The notes under the pieces were generated by a model. It ran no database searches. It worked only from the letters and a program-made list of their open reading frames with translations, and was not told the origin of the DNA. From Pseudobacter sp. (GTDB lineage: Bacteria; Bacteroidota; Bacteroidia; Chitinophagales; Chitinophagaceae): a stretch of DNA of 64,000 bases. Positions 36,147-43,622 of the stretch are shown piece after piece (position 1 is the stretch's first letter; every line of letters starts with the position of its first letter). The stretch is taken from the NCBI GenBank assembly GCA_017849455.1, contig JAFIGX010000022.1, forward strand, positions 124,001 through 188,000. Direction: 5' to 3'. The translations under genes were made by a program, and so were the position numbers.

Positions 36147-38729
36147 CTACACTTTGCCTTCCCACTTCTTCCCGGAAACGATGGCCTGTTCAACAGGTAT
36201 CGATCCATGCACCACCTGCAGGTAAGGTTTTCCCTGGCGCAGGCTTACTGTTCCAAAACCGGTAGCTGTAGCGATAAAACTGGTGAAGTCTCCTACTTTC
36301 GAATCGATGTGCAGCGTTTTATCCACAGCATCATAACGCAGGCCGGTAAGTCCCTGTATCAGTCCGTAGCTCGACATGGCCCTTGCATACCAGTGCCCGC
36401 ATTCATATTCATTGAACGGGTTCCGTACCGATCCGTCGTAGCGGTTACGGCAGGTGCGCACAATGTCGAGGCCCTTGCTCACTTCTCCCATCAGCATCAG
36501 GTGTGAGGCCACCTGGTATTCGATGCCTGTCCACACTTCATTACTATAAACGAATGGAAGTGACAACATACCGCCACGGGGCCATGAGCATAAGAGGAGC
36601 CCACCTTCTTTTCCCAATGCGAAAGTAGGGCGCTGCGGGTTGACATGCGCGCTCAGGTCTTTCTTCAGGTTGTATTGGTACACCGCCAGCAAATGACTTT
36701 TTGCTTTGGTACGGTCGATGATATCATCCAGCCCGCATACGCTGGCTATCCAGCTACCGAGGATCCCATCGGAAAGACAACCGGTTCCATATTGATATTT
36801 CGGTCCTTCTTTTTGCAGGATGCGTAGTGCTTCTTCTGAATATTGAGTAGCAAACGATTGAGCCTTCACCGGGTCGGGCGCTTTCAGGTCCGTCCACCGG
36901 ATCTGCTGAAAGAAATATTCTCCATTATAAAGTACTGTTTCCAGGTATTGTTTCCCTTTCTCATAAAGCGATCCGTATTCCGTTACCTCCTGGCCGAGAT
37001 ATTTACCCATCAGGGTGAACGCTTTCAATGCGCCCAGGTAAAAACTGGTGCACATGCTGGTGGGGCCCCAGAATTCGATATCATACGTATTGTGATGAGG
37101 CTCTTCCACAACCCCTTTCCTGCCGGGGTCCCAGGTGCGGACGCAATAGTCCATGCTTTTTTTCACGGCCGGGAATATCTTTTGCAACCACTCCCTGTCG
37201 CCGCTGGTCCTCCACTCCCGGTATACTTTCATGATGCCACCCAACTGGCCATCCGCTGCAGCATGAAAATTATGCACCAGCGGGCTGATGGGAATATTGG
37301 CCCTGAATCCCTGGTGGCCTTCTTTATCCTGGTTTTCGTTGAACTCCGTATTCCGCAAACTTCTCTCCAGTGAGGGAAAGAGATGCGGAACGGCCTGCGC
37401 ATAATTCCAAACATGTGTGCAGGAACCATGACAGCTTCCCCAACTGTCGCCACTGCCCTCCCAGCACCAGAACCGGCCATCGTATTGCCGCATCACTGTC
37501 GGGGATTTGAGAATAGTAAGGTTGGCAGCCACTGCTTCCAGAACTTCCGGCGGCAGCGTACTTTTATAGAATGCCTCTTTAAAGAGCATCGACCTTTTAT
37601 ATAGCTCATCATAATGAGCACTCCAGTAAGTAGCCACTTCCTCTGCACTTTTGAAACGGCTACTGTACCAGGGTTTATGGAATGCAGGCGCATCGGCAGA
37701 TCGGGGCCCCAACACATCACCGATCCGCAATCTTGAATCAGGGACATACCAGGCCATCAGGAGGCGTATCGTTTTTTTCTGTCCCGGCTGCAATCGAAAA
37801 GGAACGAATAATGATCCGCCGGGCGCATCTTTCTCCACTGGAGGGTTCGATGGTGTGGCCCCATCCCTGATCGTATTCCAGATCATGGTCAGCGGATCGA
37901 ACCAACCGCCGCGGAACCAGCAATGGTCCACAATAGTGCCGGCATCGGAAGTATAAATGGTGAAATGGCCTTGCTTTTCCGGATGTTCGGTTGTTCCTTC
38001 CTGTGATAATATGAACCCATTGGGGATTGAACGGATGGAATTGGTAGCGCCATCCTGCCGCATGAAATTGCGGGCATTATAAGAGAACATATACTCTGCT
38101 GTGCGGGTGCCGGTATTGGTGAAATGATATTCGAGTGCGCCAACCGGCAATGATGAATTGTCTTCATCGCCCGGCGTGAAAGGGCTCCATCCTTTGATGA
38201 GTACCTGCAAGGGTATGGACCTGTCCGATAGCCGGATCTCCGAAAATGGAAAACGAACCAGGCATTCGGCTTCTTCGAATCGCGGCAGGCCCCAGGTAGC
38301 GCCGCCGGTGCCGCCCAGACCGGCATCGCGCATGCCGAACTTCTTCCAATCCGGGATATTCTTCTCCAGCACTCTGGCGCCGCCCGGCATTCCTTTAATG
38401 CTGATGGCGGCGAACATGGCGGGCTCGAAGAAAATTTCCGGGTTATGCCGTACAGACATGTGAGAGATAGCGCCTGATCCTTCCAATGCGAACATGCCGG
38501 CGCCAATACCTCCCACCGGGAATGCTATCCGGTTGTTATACTTTCCTTTGTAAACATCATTGAACTTTCTCGTATAGTCAACACCGTTATTATTTGTATT
38601 CTCTCTTTCTTTCTCTATGGCCTTACCTTGCTCCTCACCGGCCATCAACCCGGATGGAAAAGCAGTAACGCTTAGCCCACCTAATGTAAGATTCCTGAGA
38701 AATGAACGACGGTCCTTATCCTTCTTCAT
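36147..38729 (-). CDS. Tat-exported GH116 glycoside hydrolase, candidate exo-D-arabinofuranosidase
   Basis: An 860-residue protein with a twin-arginine signal (DRRSFLRNLTLGGLS, residues 6-20), a GBA2-type N-terminal domain (RIAFPVGGIGAGMFALEGSGAISH) and the (alpha/alpha)6 catalytic domain (GSCHGSCTHVWNYAQAVPHLFP, HNTYDIEFWGPTSMCTSFYLGALKAF, GTGCLSDGILGSWIA). The nucleophile candidate is E542 before PHHNTYD; the acid/base aspartate cannot be placed with confidence. GH116 includes beta-glucosidases, beta-xylosidases and glucosylceramidases, and a branch that acts as exo-beta-D-arabinofuranosidase on mycobacterial arabinan. Co-regulation with GH172 and a D-pentose pathway favours the last. Transcribed alone; a perfect LacI-type operator lies 38 bases upstream. 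Confidence 0.87.
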   Translation of the reverse strand: MKKDKDRRSFLRNLTLGGLSVTAFPSGLMAGEEQGKAIEKERENTNNNGVDYTRKFNDVYKGKYNNRIAFPVGGIGAGMFALEGSGAISHMSVRHNPEIFFEPAMFAAISIKGMPGGARVLEKNIPDWKKFGMRDAGLGGTGGATWGLPRFEEAECLVRFPFSEIRLSDRSIPLQVLIKGWSPFTPGDEDNSSLPVGALEYHFTNTGTRTAEYMFSYNARNFMRQDGATNSIRSIPNGFILSQEGTTEHPEKQGHFTIYTSDAGTIVDHCWFRGGWFDPLTMIWNTIRDGATPSNPPVEKDAPGGSLFVPFRLQPGQKKTIRLLMAWYVPDSRLRIGDVLGPRSADAPAFHKPWYSSRFKSAEEVATYWSAHYDELYKRSMLFKEAFYKSTLPPEVLEAVAANLTILKSPTVMRQYDGRFWCWEGSGDSWGSCHGSCTHVWNYAQAVPHLFPSLERSLRNTEFNENQDKEGHQGFRANIPISPLVHNFHAAADGQLGGIMKVYREWRTSGDREWLQKIFPAVKKSMDYCVRTWDPGRKGVVEEPHHNTYDIEFWGPTSMCTSFYLGALKAFTLMGKYLGQEVTEYGSLYEKGKQYLETVLYNGEYFFQQIRWTDLKAPDPVKAQSFATQYSEEALRILQKEGPKYQYGTGCLSDGILGSWIASVCGLDDIIDRTKAKSHLLAVYQYNLKKDLSAHVNPQRPTFALGKEGGLLLCSWPRGGMLSLPFVYSNEVWTGIEYQVASHLMLMGEVSKGLDIVRTCRNRYDGSVRNPFNEYECGHWYARAMSSYGLIQGLTGLRYDAVDKTLHIDSKVGDFTSFIATATGFGTVSLRQGKPYLQVVHGSIPVEQAIVSGKKWEGKV

Positions 38730-38766
38730 GGGTTGATCCCTTTTATAAAATGAGGAAGAGAGTGTT

Positions 38767-38782
38767 GCTTAAACGTTTAAGC
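38767..38782. promoter_or_regulatory. LacI-type operator before GH116
   Basis: GCTTAAACGTTTAAGC is a perfect 16-bp palindrome and the best copy of the motif shared by four promoters in this window. It lies 38 bases upstream of the GH116 start codon. Confidence 0.85.
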
Positions 38783-38853
38783 ATTCTTGTCGTTCAAGTT
38801 ATATTATTCTATTGCACGAACCAAATTTTTTGGGGTATTATTCGATGAATTTC

Positions 38854-39834
38854 TTATTTCGGCCCCAATACTACAGGCCAGCCATTTTTATATCCGATCG
38901 GAGCGATACAAAATACACGCGTGAGCCCTTTCCGTTCTTTCGCATTTTTAGTGGCATGAATGGCATGATAGGCAATATACTCCTGGCCGGCCTCATCATT
39001 AAAGATCGAATTATGCCCTGGCGCATACCAATCCTCATTCTTTTCCAGTAAGATGCTGCTGCCCGTTCCATTCTGCTCTCCCAGGCTTTGAAACGGACCG
39101 AATGGATTGTCGGCCCTCGCTATCAATACGGCATAGCTGGCCTCCGGCCCGCAACAATTGTCGCCTGAATAGTAGAGATAATATTTCCCATCATGATAAC
39201 TTACCCAGGCGCCCTCTACCAGCTTATCATATTTTTTTTCTTTGTTGGGATACATTACCGGCACAGGAGATGTACCGGGTTTGAATGCCTTCCAGTCGTC
39301 CGTCAATTCCTGCACCTTTATAGGCTGATGCCCTGATCCCCAATACAGTAATTTCCGCCCGCTCTTCGGATCGATGATCGCCATCGGATCGATATTGATG
39401 AAACTGTTGCCGCATATCAGTGGACTGCCTTTATCTGTGAACGGCCCATCCGGCTTGTCGGCAAAAGCCACACCCAGGCATTTGCCCGTTTGTTCATCAT
39501 TCGATTCACCCGAATAAAAGAGCACATACTTTTTCAGTGAAGGATCGTACAATACATGCGGGGCCCAAAAATCCCTGCTGGCCCAGGAAGGTTTTTGCGG
39601 CAGGGCATCGCCTTCGATCTTCCAGTGCTGCAGATCAGTGGAAGAAGCCACCTGGATATGCACCCACTGACCATTTATAACTGTATTGGTGGCGTAAGCA
39701 TAATATTTGCCCTCCGCCCTGATCACGGTGGGATCGGGAAAGTCCTGGTCAAGCACAGGATTGATGATTTTTTTCTGCGCAAAGGAATAGAGGAAGCAGC
39801 TACTAAATAATAATGTAACGGCCAGTCGTTTCAT
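38854..39834 (-). CDS. Secreted GH43 glycosidase (arabinosidase/xylosidase type), last gene of PUL
   Basis: A 326-residue five-bladed beta-propeller enzyme with signal peptide (MKRLAVTLLFSSCFLYSFAQ). The three GH43 acids are visible: general base D34 (QDFPDPTVI), pKa-modulating D149 (FINIDPMAII) and general acid E207 (KLVEGAWVSYHDGKYYLYYSG). GH43 enzymes release L-arabinose or D-xylose from arabinoxylan, arabinan or related chains. The ATG at 39834 is chosen because it gives the signal peptide; a start at 39888 would add 18 unrelated residues. It ends the minus-strand operon susC-susD-GH43-GH-A-GH43. No LacI-type operator precedes it. Confidence 0.9.
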   Translation of the reverse strand: MKRLAVTLLFSSCFLYSFAQKKIINPVLDQDFPDPTVIRAEGKYYAYATNTVINGQWVHIQVASSTDLQHWKIEGDALPQKPSWASRDFWAPHVLYDPSLKKYVLFYSGESNDEQTGKCLGVAFADKPDGPFTDKGSPLICGNSFINIDPMAIIDPKSGRKLLYWGSGHQPIKVQELTDDWKAFKPGTSPVPVMYPNKEKKYDKLVEGAWVSYHDGKYYLYYSGDNCCGPEASYAVLIARADNPFGPFQSLGEQNGTGSSILLEKNEDWYAPGHNSIFNDEAGQEYIAYHAIHATKNAKERKGLTRVFCIAPIGYKNGWPVVLGPK

Positions 39835-39888
39835 TGCACCGGTTTTAAAGGTTCTACATAATATGTAAGAGATCATCTGGTCATCCAC

Positions 39889-41022
39889 CTAACGGCCGGT
39901 AAGCTTTTTGATCAGTTCGGTCTCTTCCATACGATAGGGCCGGCCATCATTCTCGAATATTTCATGGAACCAAAGTTCAGGAGCCGCAGTATATTGTTTC
40001 TTCCAGCTATCCCATGCGTACTTGGTCTGCGTTTTTCCATCTACCAGTCCCCAGTTGTATGCCCCTACATTGTATTTTTTCGCCACTGGCAGTGAACCTT
40101 CAAAATAACTGCCATTGCCTCTTGCCATATATTCCGTACAGATGACCGGTCTTCCGTAAGGTTGTAACCATTTGATCCTTTTTTCAAATTCTTCCGCATT
40201 CTCATAATTATGGAAGGTGATGATATCCGATTGCTCGATCTGTATGCGTTCCATAGGTTTGAGCTTTTCCGGAGACGACCAGTCGCCCGCCCATACTGCG
40301 GAAGTAAGCGGCTGCGATGGGTTCACCGATCTTGCCCATTCAAATGCCTTGATCAGCAAGGGCATCACGTAAGAGGCTTTATCAGGCAGCTCCACCGATC
40401 CATAAGCTGAATTGTTGGTATTATCAGGCTCATTCCAGATATCCCATCCGAGTATGCGCTCATCATCCATGAACTTCGACAACAATCCTTTCACATACCT
40501 CTCCAGGCGGGGATATTGCGCCGGATCTTTCAGCGCATCATGGCCGGGACTTTGCACCCAGCCTGAGTTGTGAACGAAGGGTTTCGGGTCGCGCTGCTTA
40601 CCGGTCTTCGGATACGGGTCCCAGCAGGAATCGAATAATACGAATAGCGGTTTGATATGGTAGCGATGGGCGATCTCCAAAAATATTTCCACCCTTTTCA
40701 TAAATCCTGTAGAATCCTGCTGCCATAGAAGATCATGCAGATAAACCCGTACCGTGTTCATCCCGATCCCGGCTGCCCAACCCAGCTCACGGCTGATGGC
40801 GGCCGTATCGAAAGTCTCAGCCTGCCACATTTCCAGTTCATTGATCGCTGAAGCAGGAATATAGTTACAGCCAACCAGCCAGCCTTGCTTTTTATACCAG
40901 TCATTGGCGCGTTGCGCCGTCCAAACCTCTCTGCCGTGCGATGATTTCGGCGCTACCTGGGCACAGTTTTCAAAGAGCATTCCCACGAATAACAGTAGTA
41001 CGACGGTGCTGAGTTTTTTCAT
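39889..41022 (-). CDS. Secreted clan GH-A (GH5-like) glycoside hydrolase
   Basis: A 377-residue TIM-barrel glycosidase. The N-terminus looks like a signal or lipoprotein sequence (MKKLSTVVLLLFVGMLFENC, possible acylation at C20). Clan GH-A catalytic residues are visible: acid/base E198 in GWDIWNEPDNT after strand 4, and nucleophile E297 in RPVICTEYMAR after strand 7. The opening WYKKQGWLVGCNYIPASAI with WQAETFD belongs to a Bacteroidota group often labelled cellulase-family or 1,4-beta-xylanase; its true substrate is not settled. With two GH43 enzymes in the same operon a beta-xylan or mannan backbone activity is plausible. The ATG at 41022 is chosen over an in-frame start 66 codons upstream that lies inside the neighbouring gene. 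Confidence 0.85.
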   Translation of the reverse strand: MKKLSTVVLLLFVGMLFENCAQVAPKSSHGREVWTAQRANDWYKKQGWLVGCNYIPASAINELEMWQAETFDTAAISRELGWAAGIGMNTVRVYLHDLLWQQDSTGFMKRVEIFLEIAHRYHIKPLFVLFDSCWDPYPKTGKQRDPKPFVHNSGWVQSPGHDALKDPAQYPRLERYVKGLLSKFMDDERILGWDIWNEPDNTNNSAYGSVELPDKASYVMPLLIKAFEWARSVNPSQPLTSAVWAGDWSSPEKLKPMERIQIEQSDIITFHNYENAEEFEKRIKWLQPYGRPVICTEYMARGNGSYFEGSLPVAKKYNVGAYNWGLVDGKTQTKYAWDSWKKQYTAAPELWFHEIFENDGRPYRMEETELIKKLTGR

Positions 41023-41044
41023 CTGTTTGCTTTTTATTCGATTT

Positions 41045-42073
41045 CTATTTGATGAATAATTTATTGATAGGCCCTGGCTTGAACAGGTCGGGTGCATTAC
41101 CTGTTGATGGTTCGAATACACATTTGCTATACATCGTTCTCCTGGGGCCGACTGACTGCTGGCTATAATGGGCATGTAAGAACATGAACCATTTGCCTGC
41201 ACCTGCAGGAAGGAATTCACAACTGCCCGTACCCTGTGTGCTGTCCGTTTTTTTGAATAAAGGATTACCGGTGAATTTCGTCCACGGTCCTAACGGGGAA
41301 GAGGCCGTAGCATATCCCACATTATAATCGGGGCTCCTGAAATCATTGGCTGTGTAAAACAAATAGTACAGGCCACGATGCTTGATCATGGCGGGCGCTT
41401 CCGTTACCGGCCATTGTGCGCCTGAGACTATCTCCCAGTCCTGGCTCTGCGTAATGCAGACCTGCACCGTATTCTCTTTCACCGATTGCCAGTCATCGTT
41501 CAGCTCCGCCCCATAAGTTCTGTTGCCATTGATCAGGCGAACGAAATACAAATATTTTTTACCATCATCATCGACGAATACATGCGGATCGATCTCTTTG
41601 ACTGATTCATGCAAGGGCTTCTGATCGGTTTGGGTGAATGGCCCCAGTGGAGAATCACTGCTGGCCACGGCAATATGTTCGTTGGCAGTATAGAACATAT
41701 AGAACCTGTTATTGGAATATACCAGGTTCGGCGCCCAGAAGCCTGCAGTTCCATAGCTCTGCCCTTTCATCAAAGCATTGCCGTTACCAGCCTTTCCCAC
41801 GGGACCTTCCCAGTTGACCATATCGGCAGACCGGTAAACAGGTATCCCTTCATCGGGACTGGTGCCTGATGTTCCATATATATAATACATGCCTTCGTGC
41901 TTCAATACGAATGGATCAGCCAGTGTGAGCGGCCGTTTCACCGGCGGTGGGACTGGCGGTGGCTGTTCATTGTCTTTGCTTTTGCCACACATCAGTGTGA
42001 GCAGTGCTACCAGCAGATAAGGTATCGTTATCATCACTTTATTGTTCATGCGTTTTTTCACGGGGTTCATCAT
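41045..42073 (-). CDS. GH43 glycosidase lipoprotein
   Basis: A 342-residue GH43 five-bladed propeller anchored as a lipoprotein (hydrophobic stretch ending LLTLMC at C29, then a Pro-rich linker to about residue 47). Catalytic acids: base D53 (LTLADPFVLKHEGMYY), D162 (VKEIDPHVFVDDDG) and general acid E225 (WPVTEAPAMIKHRG). It probably removes arabinofuranosyl or xylosyl units from imported or surface-bound chains. Its start codon shares one base with the SusD stop (TGATG), indicating coupled translation. It is distinct from the other GH43 gene of this operon in its N-terminus and loop lengths, so the two likely act on different linkages. Confidence 0.9.
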   Translation of the reverse strand: MMNPVKKRMNNKVMITIPYLLVALLTLMCGKSKDNEQPPPVPPPVKRPLTLADPFVLKHEGMYYIYGTSGTSPDEGIPVYRSADMVNWEGPVGKAGNGNALMKGQSYGTAGFWAPNLVYSNNRFYMFYTANEHIAVASSDSPLGPFTQTDQKPLHESVKEIDPHVFVDDDGKKYLYFVRLINGNRTYGAELNDDWQSVKENTVQVCITQSQDWEIVSGAQWPVTEAPAMIKHRGLYYLFYTANDFRSPDYNVGYATASSPLGPWTKFTGNPLFKKTDSTQGTGSCEFLPAGAGKWFMFLHAHYSQQSVGPRRTMYSKCVFEPSTGNAPDLFKPGPINKLFIK

Positions 42074-43608
42074 CAATATTGGGCATTCTGTTTGAGGTTG
42101 GTATTGTTCAGCACTTCAATTTGCGGGATCGGCAACCTGATATGTTTTCCGACTTTGAAGTTATTGAAATCAGGATCGCGTTGCGCTACTTTATCGACCC
42201 CGGCCTGTGTATCGAGATCGCCCCAGCGCTTCAGATCGGCCCAGCGTACACTTTCTCCGCAAAGCTCCAGCTCACGCTCCATCTTCAATCGGTCCCTGAA
42301 TGCGTCCTTGCTGACAAGCGCTTCAGGATGGGCAGTGGCAAGCGGGGCCATATTGACCCTCGTTCTCACCGCATTCACATAAGGTACTGCATTGCCTGTC
42401 TGGTTCAACTCATTCAATACTTCGGCATACATCAGCAATACATCAGCATAGCGGACCATCCTGAAATTATTCTGGCAGAAATAATCTTCATTGTTGCGGT
42501 AATAATCCCGCTGGTATTTTCTGAACCAGGCTTCATCGCTGCCCCATTCCCAGCTACGGCCATAGACCTTATCCCCGAAATCCCCTTCCAGTGCGGGATA
42601 GAACAGTGTGTAGCGAAGGCGTGGGTCGAGCGTGTTGGCCAATGTCTTCTCTTTCTTGAACTCATTGACCATCCAGTACCGGGCCTGCCCGTCGGACCAG
42701 CCGATGCCTCTCGGCGCAAAGAATTGCGGACGATGGGTGCCCATGTTCTGATTGGGATCATCGCCATCTCCGCCTTTGTTCGCATCGGAGAACTGGATCT
42801 CGAATACGGATTCCTTGTTGTTCTCGGTGGTATGTAAAAAATTATCACGGTAATTGGTCGTCAGTTCGTATTTGCCTGCTCCGGGACCTGTAAAGAAATA
42901 GTCCAATGCTGTTTTCGCTTCCTGCCATTTCCGTTGTTGCATATAGGTCCTGCCGAGAAAAGCCATGGCGGCGCCTTTGGTGGCACGGCCTACACTGGGA
43001 TCATCCCATTGTACCGGAAGAACGGCCGATGCTTCGGTGAAATCTTTTTCTACCTGTGCCCAAACTTCCGCGAGCGTATTTTGTTTGGGAAGGTCGTCCG
43101 GTTTGGATGGTTCCAATACCAATGGAATATTTTCCCATAATATGGCGGCATAGTAATAATGCAGCCCTCTCAGGAATTTGGCCTGTGCTATGATCTGGTC
43201 TTTTTTAGTGGCATCCGCAAATTTGATATCGGGAACATGCTTCAATACCTGGTTGCAGCGGAAAATGGCTTTATAAGTATCGCGCCAGGTGTTCACATTT
43301 CCTTCCCAGAAATTGTAATTGATGTATTGAAAACGGGTCCAGTCGCCCAGTTCCACCCAGGGGCTTTTGCTGAAACCTTCATCGGATGTGAGGTCGAGCC
43401 GGAAATACATCCAGCGGGCCCATCCGCCAGGTTTATAGAACATGGCATAGGCGGCGTTGATGCCTTTTGCAGCATCGGTTTCCGATTTCCAGAACTGGTC
43501 TTCGGTCAATGTATTGGGATTGTCGACCTCCAGCAGACTTTTACTGCAGGAAGGAAAAACGATAAAAGTAATGGCAACAGGCAGTATAATATAAAATAGC
43601 TTCTTCAT
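42073..43608 (-). CDS. SusD-family surface glycan-binding lipoprotein (HTCS-controlled PUL)
   Basis: A 511-residue SusD/RagB protein with lipobox VFPSC (acylated at C21), followed by SKSLLEVDNPNTLTEDQFW. Helical TPR repeats (AQAKFLRGLHYYYAAILWENIPLV, GAAMAFLGRTYMQQRKWQEAK) and the C-terminal signature RMERELELCGESVRWADLKRWG-like segment (KMERELELCGESVRWADLKR) are visible, ending in RLPIPQIEVLNNTNLKQN. It pairs with the SusC encoded 14 bases upstream and passes its stop codon directly into the GH43 start. Ligand predicted from the GH43 neighbours: arabinose/xylose oligosaccharide. Confidence 0.95.
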   Translation of the reverse strand: MKKLFYIILPVAITFIVFPSCSKSLLEVDNPNTLTEDQFWKSETDAAKGINAAYAMFYKPGGWARWMYFRLDLTSDEGFSKSPWVELGDWTRFQYINYNFWEGNVNTWRDTYKAIFRCNQVLKHVPDIKFADATKKDQIIAQAKFLRGLHYYYAAILWENIPLVLEPSKPDDLPKQNTLAEVWAQVEKDFTEASAVLPVQWDDPSVGRATKGAAMAFLGRTYMQQRKWQEAKTALDYFFTGPGAGKYELTTNYRDNFLHTTENNKESVFEIQFSDANKGGDGDDPNQNMGTHRPQFFAPRGIGWSDGQARYWMVNEFKKEKTLANTLDPRLRYTLFYPALEGDFGDKVYGRSWEWGSDEAWFRKYQRDYYRNNEDYFCQNNFRMVRYADVLLMYAEVLNELNQTGNAVPYVNAVRTRVNMAPLATAHPEALVSKDAFRDRLKMERELELCGESVRWADLKRWGDLDTQAGVDKVAQRDPDFNNFKVGKHIRLPIPQIEVLNNTNLKQNAQY

Positions 43609-43622
43609 GATTGACGGTATTA

